Shown: piece by piece, positions 8,653 to 16,259 of the stretch
Layout: every line of letters begins with the position of its first letter
How positions within the stretch are numbered: position 1 is the first letter of the stretch
NCBI RefSeq assembly: GCF_029229925.1
Contig: NZ_CP107254.1
Coordinates: 2,170,001-2,234,000, forward strand
Direction of reading: 5' to 3'
DNA: 64,000 nt
Origin: Halorhabdus sp. BNX81
GTDB taxonomy: Archaea; Halobacteriota; Halobacteria; Halobacteriales; Haloarculaceae
Program-made: the position numbers and the translations under genes
The notes under the pieces: model-generated
The model's input: only the letters and a program-made list of their open reading frames with translations
Told to the model about the DNA's origin: nothing
Databases searched by the model: none

Positions 8653-9537
8653 TCACTGTCGTAAGTCGACCAGCGGCACCGTCTCGCGGACGTCAAAGTC
8701 GAAGCGATCGGTGGCGAGCAAGCCGACGCCGAACAGTCCGGCAACGCCGACCGCCAGCCAGTTGCCGTACCAGGCGTTGATCGCGCCCCAGAGGATCACG
8801 AAACTCACCAGATCATCGAGCATGAACCCAGTCCGGTCGAGTCGGTCGAGCAGGCCGGCGCGCTCAAAGCCCAGGTCAAAGGCGAGGACGGCGACGCTCG
8901 CGCTCAGGATCCAGCCGAGATAGTTCGACAGCGGCACGCCGTAGAAGTGAATGGCGGTTGCACTCGCCCAGGCACCGTCACCCGTGAGTGGCGGGGCGTA
9001 CTCCCAGAAGCCCAGGCCCACGGCCCCCGGATCGAGCACGAGATCCATCGCGAGGACGGTCGCGACGACTGCCGGGAGGCGGATTCGGGTCAGCGCGGCA
9101 CGGTCGCCAAGCAGGAGCAAACAGAGCAGGTAGGCGTTCAGGACCAGCGGGAAGAAGAAGATCGGCAGTGCCGCCGGCACTGTATCCAGCAACATCGGCC
9201 CGAGATCGATGACGTACTCGAAGTCGCCGTAGGGCAGTCCCGTGAGAACGCCGAGAAACTCGATCCCGTACGTATACAGCGTCAGCCCGACGATCGCAAG
9301 GCCGGCCCGGCGGTCGATCAGCGGCGCGACGCCGGCGATCAGCGGGAGGCGCATCACGGCCGTCCCGAACAGGACGAGGTAGGGATTGAACTCCAGGATA
9401 CCCGGGAACCATCCCTCCGCGCTGGCGACGAGCATGACGGCTCCGATCGCGGGGAAGAGGACCGCGATGGCAAAGCGGTTCTGGGCGACGTAGCTGTCGA
9501 GTCGGGCCTCCATGCGTCGGCGATCGAACTCAGCCAC
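8653..9537 (-). CDS. cruF: Bisanhydrobacterioruberin hydratase (CruF)
   Basis: A 294-residue polytopic membrane protein (about seven hydrophobic segments) of the carotenoid-hydratase family formerly called DUF422. It adds water to the psi-ends of bisanhydrobacterioruberin, the last step to the C50 red pigment bacterioruberin. The family block FEYVIDLGPMLLDTVPAALP is present. It is the third gene of crtD-lyeJ-cruF, the same order reported for Haloarcula japonica. Its start overlaps the end of lyeJ by 8 bp. Confidence 0.92.
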   Translation of the reverse strand: MAEFDRRRMEARLDSYVAQNRFAIAVLFPAIGAVMLVASAEGWFPGILEFNPYLVLFGTAVMRLPLIAGVAPLIDRRAGLAIVGLTLYTYGIEFLGVLTGLPYGDFEYVIDLGPMLLDTVPAALPIFFFPLVLNAYLLCLLLLGDRAALTRIRLPAVVATVLAMDLVLDPGAVGLGFWEYAPPLTGDGAWASATAIHFYGVPLSNYLGWILSASVAVLAFDLGFERAGLLDRLDRTGFMLDDLVSFVILWGAINAWYGNWLAVGVAGLFGVGLLATDRFDFDVRETVPLVDLRQ

Positions 9538-10411
9538 CGTACATCAGCCTCCAGAGATACCCCATCGTCAGGGCCATGCCGACGACAGTGTTGATCGCCG
9601 GGAACCACCAGTAGGCACGGTCGACCGCGACCCCCGAGACGGCGATTCCGACCTGCAACAGGGGGTAAACGGCGAGTGTCGCGCCGAGCAGCGGGTGAAT
9701 CAGAGCGAACGCCCCGGCAGCCAGCGCCCAGACGATCCCGCAGTAGGCATAGGTCCGACGTTGCCCGAGGACAGTCGCCGTCGTGGCGATCCCGGCACGG
9801 CGGTCGGGTTCGATGTCGGGGATGGCCGAGAACGTGTGCATCGCCATGGTCCAGAGCCACCCCCCGACGATCGCCGGCGTGGGTGGTAACTCGCCCGCGA
9901 CGGCCGTGAACGCCAACACGCCCGGCAGGACGTACAGGCCGTTCGACAGCGAATCGAGGCCGGGCGTCGTCTTGAAGCGGAAGGGTGGGGCGCTGTACTC
10001 GACAGCGAGGACGAGAAACGCCGCGAGCGTGACTTTCCCCGCAGGCCCAACGACGAGCGCGAAGGGAACTGCGAGCAGTCCGGAGCCGATCACGACGGCA
10101 AGGACCCACCGCTCGCCCGAAAAGCGGACTTCGGGTCCCTCGTCCTTTTTGGGGTTCTCGGTGTCGATGTCGGCGTCGAAGACGTCGTTGACGCCATAGA
10201 GGAAGACGTTCGCGGGCACGAGGAAGTACGCGAACAGCGCGACCGACAGCGGGGTGATGAGGTCGCCCCTCGAGCCGGCGGCGTAGACGACACCGATCAC
10301 GACCGGGCCGGCCAGATACAGCCAAAAGCGAGGTCGTGAGAGAACCAGCAGGTACCGCAGCCGATCGAGCAGGCTCGACCGCCCCGCGCGTCCGGACGCT
10401 GTCGCCATCAT
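9530..10411 (-). CDS. lyeJ: Lycopene elongase/hydratase, UbiA-type prenyltransferase (LyeJ)
   Basis: A 293-residue membrane prenyltransferase that adds C5 units to lycopene during bacterioruberin synthesis. The UbiA signature is NDVFDADIDTENPKKD, with Asp residues that bind Mg-diphosphate. The second Asp-rich loop is present as AIPDIEPDRRAG. Eight or nine hydrophobic helices follow the usual pattern. The ATG at 10411 overlaps the crtD stop codon (ATGA), so the pair is translationally coupled. The frame remains open for another 400 bp upstream, but that part is a shadow of crtD. Confidence 0.93.
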   Translation of the reverse strand: MMATASGRAGRSSLLDRLRYLLVLSRPRFWLYLAGPVVIGVVYAAGSRGDLITPLSVALFAYFLVPANVFLYGVNDVFDADIDTENPKKDEGPEVRFSGERWVLAVVIGSGLLAVPFALVVGPAGKVTLAAFLVLAVEYSAPPFRFKTTPGLDSLSNGLYVLPGVLAFTAVAGELPPTPAIVGGWLWTMAMHTFSAIPDIEPDRRAGIATTATVLGQRRTYAYCGIVWALAAGAFALIHPLLGATLAVYPLLQVGIAVSGVAVDRAYWWFPAINTVVGMALTMGYLWRLMYGG

Positions 10412-11967
10412 CGACTGTTTTCGAGGACGGCCTGGGCTGCGTGTTCGCCGCTGATCAGACACATCGGCACGCCGACCCCGGGCGTCGAGTAGCCCCCGGT
10501 GAAGTACAGATCCTCGACCGCCGAGGACTCGATGGGCGGCCGGAGCATCGCCGTCTGGCGGAGGGTGTGGGCCAGCCCCATCGCGGTGCCCTTCGTCGCG
10601 TTGTACCGGTCGGCGAACTCCGAAATGGAGAACTGTTCCTCGACGACGATCCGGTCTTCGAGTTCGACGCCGGTGTTCTCGGCGATGTCGGCGATGATTT
10701 TGTCGCGGTAGCGATCCCGCGTCTCCTGTGGGTCGTCGAGTTCGGTGGCGATCGGGACCAGCGCAAAGAGGTTGGTGTGGCCCTCGGGAGCCACGTCGTC
10801 GTCGGTTTTCGAGGGGACACACAGGTAGTAAGAGGGGTCCTCGGGCCAGGCCGGGTCCTCGAAGATGTCGTCGAAGTACTCGCCCCAGTCGGTCGGGAAC
10901 ACGAGTGAATGGTGTTCGAGTTCGGGAACCTCGCCCTCGACGCCGAGATATAGCAGGAACGCCGAAGGGGCGTAGGTTCGGTCGTCCCAGTAGCCGGCGT
11001 CATATTGGCGTTCGTGGGCCGGCATGAGATCCTGCTCGGCGTGAGCGTAGTCGGCGTTGGCGACGACCACGTCGGGCCGGCGCTGGTCGCCGTCGGCCGT
11101 CTCCAGGAGGAACCCGTCCTTGCGGCGGGTGATCTCCGTGACCTCGGTGTCGGTCTCGATGGTCACGCCCAGTTCCTCGGCAAGGTCGACGATCGCGTCG
11201 ACGACGGCTCCGATGCCGCCCGGTCCACCGTCGACGGGCTGGGGATAGTAGACGCCGAGGTTGAAGTCGGCGTGACTCATCATGTTGTAGATCGCCGGTG
11301 TGTTCGAAGGCGAGCCGCCGAGGAAGACCAGCGTGTACTGGACGATCTGCTGGAGTTTTTCGTTCTCGAAATAGTCCTCGACGTGGCCTTGCATCGACTG
11401 AAACAGTTTCAGTCCGAGTGTGCCAGTCTTCATGAGCGACGGGTCGATCCAGTCTTTCCAGGACGGACGGTACTCGTAGACGAAGTTCTCCATGGACATC
11501 TCGTAGTGGCGCTGACTCGTCCTGAGATACGCATCGAAGGCCTCGCCGGCCCCTTCTTCGTAGGATTCGAACAGTTCGCGGTTCTCGTTGCGGTTCGCGC
11601 TGATATCGACCACGTCGCTCCCTGCCTGCAGGGCCTGTTCGCCCGACCGTTCCGAGGCGCTTCCCGCCTCGTTGTCTTTGAAGAAGATCCGATAGTGGGG
11701 ATCCAGTCGTTCGAGTTCGTAGTAATCCTCGGGTTCGTGACCGAAATGTTCGAAGAAGCGTTCGAACACCTCCGGCATGAGATACCACGACGGCCCCATG
11801 TCGAAGACGAACCCGTCACGTTCCAGTCGGGAGGCACGGCCCCCGACGGCCTCGTTTTTCTCGACGATCGTCACGTCGACACCGGCGTCGGCGAGGTGAC
11901 AGGCCGCCGAAAGCCCGCCAAAGCCCCCGCCGACGATAGTGACCTCGGCGTCCGTTGCAGTGGTCAT
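10408..11967 (-). CDS. crtD: Carotenoid 3,4-desaturase (CrtD), phytoene-desaturase family
   Basis: A 519-residue FAD-dependent oxidoreductase. The N-terminal dinucleotide-binding motif is TIVGGGFGGLSAACHLADAG, followed by the GGRASRLERDGFVFDMGPS block typical of CrtI-like desaturases. The C-terminal FAD motif is YFTGGYSTPGVGVPMCLISG. In haloarchaea this homologue introduces the 3,4 double bonds on the way to bacterioruberin. The first ATG in frame with family homology is at 11967; a TTG nine bases earlier is less likely. A TATTTAAG-type promoter lies about 29 bp upstream, indicating a leaderless operon message. Confidence 0.92.
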   Translation of the reverse strand: MTTATDAEVTIVGGGFGGLSAACHLADAGVDVTIVEKNEAVGGRASRLERDGFVFDMGPSWYLMPEVFERFFEHFGHEPEDYYELERLDPHYRIFFKDNEAGSASERSGEQALQAGSDVVDISANRNENRELFESYEEGAGEAFDAYLRTSQRHYEMSMENFVYEYRPSWKDWIDPSLMKTGTLGLKLFQSMQGHVEDYFENEKLQQIVQYTLVFLGGSPSNTPAIYNMMSHADFNLGVYYPQPVDGGPGGIGAVVDAIVDLAEELGVTIETDTEVTEITRRKDGFLLETADGDQRRPDVVVANADYAHAEQDLMPAHERQYDAGYWDDRTYAPSAFLLYLGVEGEVPELEHHSLVFPTDWGEYFDDIFEDPAWPEDPSYYLCVPSKTDDDVAPEGHTNLFALVPIATELDDPQETRDRYRDKIIADIAENTGVELEDRIVVEEQFSISEFADRYNATKGTAMGLAHTLRQTAMLRPPIESSAVEDLYFTGGYSTPGVGVPMCLISGEHAAQAVLENSR

Positions 11968-11991
11968 CGCGCTCAACCAACGGGTGGCTCC

Positions 11992-12000
11992 CGCTTAAAT
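11992..12000 (-). promoter_or_regulatory. TATA box of the crtD-lyeJ-cruF operon
   Basis: The minus strand reads ATTTAAGCG, centred 29 bp from the crtD ATG at 11967. This is the spacing expected for a leaderless haloarchaeal transcript. Confidence 0.55.
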
Positions 12001-12062
12001 GTCGGCAACGGGGTCGACCCTCACCGACACGTTCATATCGATCGGCACGGAACGCCCAGGTA

Positions 12063-12932
12063 ATGAATATTAAACCAAGAAAAATTCTTAATAATATTCG
12101 CCAGGAGACTCTGCTGGGGGGTGTCTCGACACTTTCGCTGGTCGGACTGACGATTCTGGCGGTATTAACAGCACAGCCCGAGGATAATCTGGAGAAGCTG
12201 GTCGTCATCGCCTGGGTTGCGTTCGGAGCGATGGCCGGCGGCGCGGCCGTCGGTGCGATGTCGAAGCGGAGCCATCCGCGGGGACTCGTCTGGGGATACG
12301 GGCTGGCCAGTGGGGCGATGATCGCGAGTGCCGCGGCGTTTCTGATCCCGCAGGCTATCGGCCAGCATGGAAAAGTCGGCGGATTCGGCATCGCCGCCGG
12401 GATCCTCGTCGGGTACAACGCCCACACGATCGGGCATCGGCTCTCCCATCTCGACCTGCCGATGGACACGACAGCCACGGAACTGGCCGCTCACGCGCTC
12501 TCGGCGGGATTGATCATCGGCATCATCTACGGCCAGATGCCCGAGCTCGGGATCCTGCTCGGGCTGGCGATCGTCTCCCACAAGGGGCCAGCGGGCTATG
12601 CGGCCGCGCGCCGACAGACGCTTGAGGGCGAATCGGCGCTCCCGCTGTTGTTGCCCTCGGCCGGCGTCGGCCTGACGGCGCTGCCGGTGGCCATGCTCTC
12701 GCTCCCGAGTTCGGCGACGATCAACGCGGCCATCTTCGGGTTCGCCTCGGGCGTGTTCCTCCACGTCGCGATGGACTTCCTGCCGTCCTGTGAAGTGGGC
12801 GGCGAGATCGACCAGGCTGCGGGCATCACCGAAACCTCACACGAACTGCTGGATCGCCTGCGCGTCCAGTCGCTGTTCTCGACGAGTCTGGGCGGCGTGG
12901 CGGTCGTGATCGCCTGGCTGCTGGTCCCCTGA
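12063..12932 (+). CDS. ZIP-family metal transporter
   Basis: A 289-residue membrane protein with about eight hydrophobic helices. The ZIP signature region is in the middle: GYNAHTIGHRLSHLDL and TELAAHALSAGLIIGI carry the His residues of helices IV and V. SHKGPAGYAAA and FLHVAMDFLPSC follow. The usual role is uptake of zinc, iron or manganese. The first 14 codons are very AT-rich and hold an inverted repeat, unlike the rest of the gene. It lies just upstream of an iron-box-controlled copper protein, hinting at a metal-related neighbourhood. The exact metal is not deducible. Confidence 0.85.
   Translation: MNIKPRKILNNIRQETLLGGVSTLSLVGLTILAVLTAQPEDNLEKLVVIAWVAFGAMAGGAAVGAMSKRSHPRGLVWGYGLASGAMIASAAAFLIPQAIGQHGKVGGFGIAAGILVGYNAHTIGHRLSHLDLPMDTTATELAAHALSAGLIIGIIYGQMPELGILLGLAIVSHKGPAGYAAARRQTLEGESALPLLLPSAGVGLTALPVAMLSLPSSATINAAIFGFASGVFLHVAMDFLPSCEVGGEIDQAAGITETSHELLDRLRVQSLFSTSLGGVAVVIAWLLVP
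12065..12099 (+). repeat. AT-rich inverted repeat in the first codons of the ZIP gene
   Basis: GAATATTA at 12065-12072 is inverted at 12092-12099 as TAATATTC. Inside is a second repeat, AAGAA (12077-12081) and TTCTT (12085-12089). The stretch is strikingly AT-rich for this genome and covers the start of the coding region. It could fold in the mRNA or bind a regulator. Confidence 0.45.
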
Positions 12933-12997
12933 AGAGACGCCTGAGAAGTTATGCATCAACCGATAGCCCCACCAGTTCCGGGTCCGTCCCACATGGT

Positions 12998-13013
12998 TTT
13001 TGGCTAGCCTAAA
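12998..13013 (+). promoter_or_regulatory. Distal iron-box-like operator
   Basis: TTTTGGCTAGCCTAAA is a 7+2+7 inverted repeat with one mismatched arm position. The core GGCTAGCC flanked by T/A resembles the TTAGG...CCTAA operators of DtxR-family metalloregulators (SirR/Idr in haloarchaea). It lies 36 bp upstream of the second copy. Confidence 0.65.
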
Positions 13014-13033
13014 GAACGATACGCTTTTGACTC

Positions 13034-13049
13034 TTTAGGCGAGCCTAAA
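13034..13049 (+). promoter_or_regulatory. Proximal iron-box-like operator overlapping the start codon
   Basis: TTTAGGCGAGCCTAAA is a perfect 7-bp inverted repeat with a 2-bp spacer. It overlaps the first base of the ATG at 13049. With a leaderless start, repressor binding here would block the transcription start directly. The match to DtxR/SirR/Idr sites is by consensus memory, not by search. Confidence 0.7.
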
Positions 13050-15496
13050 TGACGATGCCAACGAGACGCAATATCCTTTCGAGCGGCGTAGCGATACTGG
13101 GCGGTCTCGGCCTCGCCGGCTGTTCAGCCCCCAACGATTCGACCGCTGGGGCCGATAGCGAAGGAACGGGGACGGGCGCGAGTCAGTCGATCGCCGTCGC
13201 CGCGGAGTGGACGGCGATGCGCGCACGAGTCCGGGACGCGCTGGTACTCGGCCGGGCCGGGGCGACCGGTCCCGGTGGGACTGTCGCCCAGGACATCTTC
13301 GCGCGCTTCGAGAACGCCGGTGGCGAATACGGTGCCCACGAGCAACTGGAGCACACCGACGAGGCGGCCTACGAGGAGTTCGAGACCGCGCTCGGGGCGC
13401 TCTACACGGACGGGCTCGGAAACGGTGATCTCGACCGGGCAGGCGAGGCCGCGGAGACCGCCACGGCACGACTCGCCGACGCCCAGCAAACGCTGGTCGG
13501 CGAGAACGCTGCCGCAGTGTTCGATCTGGACACGCTGGCGGCGACGATCCGGGACGTCATGTACCTCGCGGAGATCGACCGCCTGGATGCGGCGGCGACC
13601 GTCGCGAACAACGCCCGGACACGCTTCGAGGACAGCGATCTCGCTGACGCTCTCGAAGACGCCGACAGCGACGCATTCGATTCCCTGACGGGCGGGCTCG
13701 ACGGACTGGCGTCGGCTGCCGAGGCTGGTGACAGCTCTCGGACGATGACGAACGCCGACCTGGCCTTCCAGGCGGCGATCCAGAGCAGTTACGCGCTGGC
13801 GGACAACGAGGCCGTGGCGGGTGCCGGTCACATCGCCATCCTCCAGGCGATGGGCTGGGACGCCGCCGCGCTGGCCGCCATGGGCGGTCCCTCGACCGGC
13901 GTCGCCCACGCCGCGACCTTGACGACCTACCGCGCCCGGATCGCGGACGCCGGCCGCCTCGCCGACGCCGGGGAGACCGAGCAGGCAGCAACCATGGTCC
14001 AGAACGTCTTCGCGCACTTCGAGGGCGCCCGCGCCCACGACGCGCTGGAATCCGCCGACGCCGAGACCTACGAGGCCTTCGAGTCGAGCCTGGAAGCGCT
14101 CCAGACTGCGATCGACGAGGAGTCGGGGGTCGAGGAGGCCGTCGCGACGGTCGACGAGCACCTCGTCACCGGGATCGAGGCGCTGGCTGGGGAGGACGCG
14201 CCGCTCCTGGCGGCCGCATTCTTCCGAGCCCGCGTGGTCGACGCCCGCGAGCGCTACCGGCGCGGCGAGGCGGACGCTGCGGCCGCCATCGCCCAGCGGT
14301 TGTTCGAGCGCTTCGAGGAGGACGAACTCGGGTTCCACGAGACCGTCGAGGAGACGAGCGAGGATCTCTATCACGCCTTCGAGGAGGAGCACCTCGCGGG
14401 CCTGATCGACGCCTTCGAGGCCAGCGACGACGACGCCGTGGCGACCCACGTCGAGGGCGTTCACTCGACGCTCCTTGAGTTCGCGACGACCGCGGCCGAG
14501 ACGCCCGCGGTGAGTGCGGCCGAGGCCGCCTACGTCGCCGCCCGCGGGTTCAACGCCGGGACCCTGAGCGCGCGCGGCGAGAGCGACCGTGCCGCGGCGG
14601 TCGCTCAGTCGACCTTCGAACACTTCGAGGGCGACCCCGGTGGCTATCACGAGGCCGTAGAGCACGCCGACGAGGAGATCTACGAAACCTTCGAGCAAGC
14701 CCTGGGTTCGATCCGTCAGGCGGCCGACGCCGGCGACTCCGTCGCGACACCGGTCGAGACGTTCACGACGGCAGCCCTCGACTCGGCCTACGCGATCGTC
14801 GAGAGCGCCGGTGGCCCCCAGCGCGATATCGCACACGGCATCGTCGAGGACACCTTCGCGCACTTCGAGGCGGCTCGGGTGCACGAACTCGTCGAGGAGG
14901 CCGATCGCAACGCCTACGAGACCTTCGAGGGCCACCTGGAGGCCTACGTCGACGCGCTGGACAGCGGGGGTGACGTGCCCGCGGCGGCCGCCGGCTTCGC
15001 GAACGCCGCCCAGTACGCCCAGTTCGCCATCGTCGACGCGAGCGAGAAGGTCCCCCTGGATCTCGACCTCGCCGGATCGACAGTCGACGTCGAAAGCGAG
15101 GCCGGCGAGAACGAGAGCGAGTCCCCCTTCGAGGGCGGGCCCAACGTCGTCGAGGGCGTCCCGGACGACGCCGACCACGTTGTCGACATGACGGCCGCCG
15201 CCTTCGATCCCAAAGAGCTGACCGTCTCGGCCGGCGACACCGTCGCCTGGGAGTTCGCCAGCGGCGAACCGCACACGGTGACTGCCTACGACGACGGCAT
15301 CCCCGCGGATGCCGAGTACTGGGCCTCCGGTGACTTCGACAGCGAGGCAGCCGCCCGTAAGGGGTGGGAAAACGGCGAAGGTGCGATCCAGTCCGGGCAG
15401 TCCTACGTCCACACTTTCGAGACGACCGGCGAACACGAGTACGTCTGTATTCCCCACGAAGCCGTGGGGATGGTCGGGACCGTGATCGTCGAGTAG
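13049..15496 (+). CDS. Tat lipoprotein with ~6 tandem helical repeats and a C-terminal blue-copper domain
   Basis: An 815-residue exported protein. The N-terminus (TRRNILSSG, then LGLAGC with Cys25) is a Tat signal plus lipobox. About six degenerate repeats of 100-120 residues follow, each with an HFE...Y/H-E..E.ad...YE.FE.aL core; examples are HFEGARAHDALESADAETYE and HFEGDPGGYHEAVEHADEEI. This resembles the haloarchaeal DUF5059-type architecture. The last 110 residues are a plastocyanin/halocyanin domain with ligands His in SGEPHTV (about residue 741), Cys800, His803 and Met808. The role is probably electron transfer or metal handling at the outer face of the membrane. Two iron-box operators precede it, so iron regulation is likely. 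An ATG at 13055 is an alternative start. Confidence 0.85.
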   Translation: MTMPTRRNILSSGVAILGGLGLAGCSAPNDSTAGADSEGTGTGASQSIAVAAEWTAMRARVRDALVLGRAGATGPGGTVAQDIFARFENAGGEYGAHEQLEHTDEAAYEEFETALGALYTDGLGNGDLDRAGEAAETATARLADAQQTLVGENAAAVFDLDTLAATIRDVMYLAEIDRLDAAATVANNARTRFEDSDLADALEDADSDAFDSLTGGLDGLASAAEAGDSSRTMTNADLAFQAAIQSSYALADNEAVAGAGHIAILQAMGWDAAALAAMGGPSTGVAHAATLTTYRARIADAGRLADAGETEQAATMVQNVFAHFEGARAHDALESADAETYEAFESSLEALQTAIDEESGVEEAVATVDEHLVTGIEALAGEDAPLLAAAFFRARVVDARERYRRGEADAAAAIAQRLFERFEEDELGFHETVEETSEDLYHAFEEEHLAGLIDAFEASDDDAVATHVEGVHSTLLEFATTAAETPAVSAAEAAYVAARGFNAGTLSARGESDRAAAVAQSTFEHFEGDPGGYHEAVEHADEEIYETFEQALGSIRQAADAGDSVATPVETFTTAALDSAYAIVESAGGPQRDIAHGIVEDTFAHFEAARVHELVEEADRNAYETFEGHLEAYVDALDSGGDVPAAAAGFANAAQYAQFAIVDASEKVPLDLDLAGSTVDVESEAGENESESPFEGGPNVVEGVPDDADHVVDMTAAAFDPKELTVSAGDTVAWEFASGEPHTVTAYDDGIPADAEYWASGDFDSEAAARKGWENGEGAIQSGQSYVHTFETTGEHEYVCIPHEAVGMVGTVIVE

Positions 15497-15522
15497 CGAA
15501 CCCGACCGGTAGCCGTTGTCCA

Positions 15523-15528
15523 TTTTTT
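15523..15528 (+). terminator. Possible T-run terminator
   Basis: Six consecutive T lie 26 bp after the stop codon of the blue-copper gene and before the next promoter. It is a typical archaeal intrinsic terminator candidate. Confidence 0.4.
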
Positions 15529-15563
15529 GGCCGCTGACGCGTAGCCGCAGGAATTAAGTAGCA

Positions 15564-15607
15564 GTGTTAAACAAATCTAACGCAATGATGTTAGATCGAG
15601 TTAACAC
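15564..15607 (+). promoter_or_regulatory. 44-bp nested dyad, candidate operator of the XRE/ABC operon
   Basis: Two pairs of arms share the same centre (15585.5). The outer pair is GTGTTAA (15564-15570) and TTAACAC (15601-15607). The inner pair is TCTAAC (15576-15581) and GTTAGA (15590-15595). The centre coincides with the likely ATG at 15585/15588 of the first gene, and ATTAAG at 15552-15557 is a possible TATA box. A symmetric operator spanning the transcription/translation start is a natural target for the operon's own XRE regulator. An RNA hairpin is also possible. Confidence 0.6.
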
Positions 15608-16037
15608 CAGTGGGAAGCAACGGACGGTCTATCACGGCGGACGCATCGTGTACAAGTTGCTCACCGTTGCGACGTTGTTCGTTGGTATCTCGATCGAATC
15701 CTGGCCGCTGATCGCGTTCGGGACGGTGTTGTTCCTGGGTGTCTTCCGGGTTAATCAATGGGTGGCGAGCCAAACCGGGATCCAGCGAAACGACGAACGG
15801 ACGCGCCAGTTGGTCAGGAAAGCGGCGATACGTGCCCTCTTCGGACTACTCGGCGTTTCGTTTCTCCTGTACCTGGGAGGTGAGGCGCTGGCAGCGTGGG
15901 ACACCGTACCTGAGACACTAGCAACGCTCTCGAAACAGGGCGAGATCGTCGCCGTCTGGACCGCCGCGGCGACCATCGCGTCCTCGCTAGTCCACAAAGT
16001 TGGCGACCAACTTCGCCGTCGTCGACTGGAGGGCTAG
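15585..16037 (+). CDS. Four-helix membrane protein next to an XRE regulator (DUF2178-like)
   Basis: About 150 residues. Four hydrophobic segments (VYKLLTVATLFVGISI, WPLIAFGTVLFLGVF, ALFGLLGVSFLLYLGG, IVAVWTAAATIASSLV) are arranged as two pairs around a charged loop (GIQRNDERTRQLVRKAA). The size, layout and position just upstream of a small XRE repressor match DUF2178-type membrane proteins. The function is unknown. The ATG at 15585 is preferred, with ATG 15588 and GTG 15564 as alternatives; the GTG would place the 44-bp dyad inside the gene. Its stop codon is one base before the regulator's ATG. Confidence 0.7.
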   Translation: MMLDRVNTSGKQRTVYHGGRIVYKLLTVATLFVGISIESWPLIAFGTVLFLGVFRVNQWVASQTGIQRNDERTRQLVRKAAIRALFGLLGVSFLLYLGGEALAAWDTVPETLATLSKQGEIVAVWTAAATIASSLVHKVGDQLRRRRLEG

Positions 16038-16038
16038 G

Positions 16039-16257
16039 ATGGATTTCGAGACGACCATTAAGGACCGCCGCGAGCAAGCAGGTCTGACCCAGGCCGAACT
16101 CGCCGATCGCGTTGGCGTCACCCGCCAGACTATCCTCTACGTCGAGAAAGGTGAGTACAACCCCTCGCTGGAACTGGCCTGGCGGATCGCCCGCGAGTTC
16201 GATACGCACGTCGAGGAGGTGTTCGACCTCCCCGAAACCACCCACGAACCCGAGTAG
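16039..16257 (+). CDS. Small XRE-family helix-turn-helix regulator
   Basis: A 72-residue single-domain DNA-binding protein. The HTH is LTQAELADRVGVTRQTILYV followed by EKGEYNPSLELAWRIAREF, the canonical Cro/CI-like fold of the YgzD/NsrR-type short regulators. It lies between a membrane protein and an ABC transporter in a tight cluster, with gaps of one or two bases. It probably represses the cluster through the 44-bp dyad at 15564-15607. Confidence 0.9.
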   Translation: MDFETTIKDRREQAGLTQAELADRVGVTRQTILYVEKGEYNPSLELAWRIAREFDTHVEEVFDLPETTHEPE

Positions 16258-16259
16258 CC

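Noticed and set aside
9530-10822. Extended 430-codon version of the lyeJ frame
   Set aside because: The first 137 codons overlap crtD in another frame and have shadow composition. The UbiA fold begins at the ATG overlapping the crtD stop.
13005-13051. Iron boxes as a simple hairpin terminator of the ZIP gene
   Set aside because: Two copies with matching sequence, spaced 36 bp and reaching the next ATG, fit operators better, and there is no T-run after them.
13124-15523. Long 799-codon open frame antisense to the blue-copper gene
   Set aside because: Its product is Gly/Val/Arg-rich with no motif. The sense frame has a Tat lipobox, repeats and copper ligands. Long antisense frames are common in GC-rich haloarchaeal genes.
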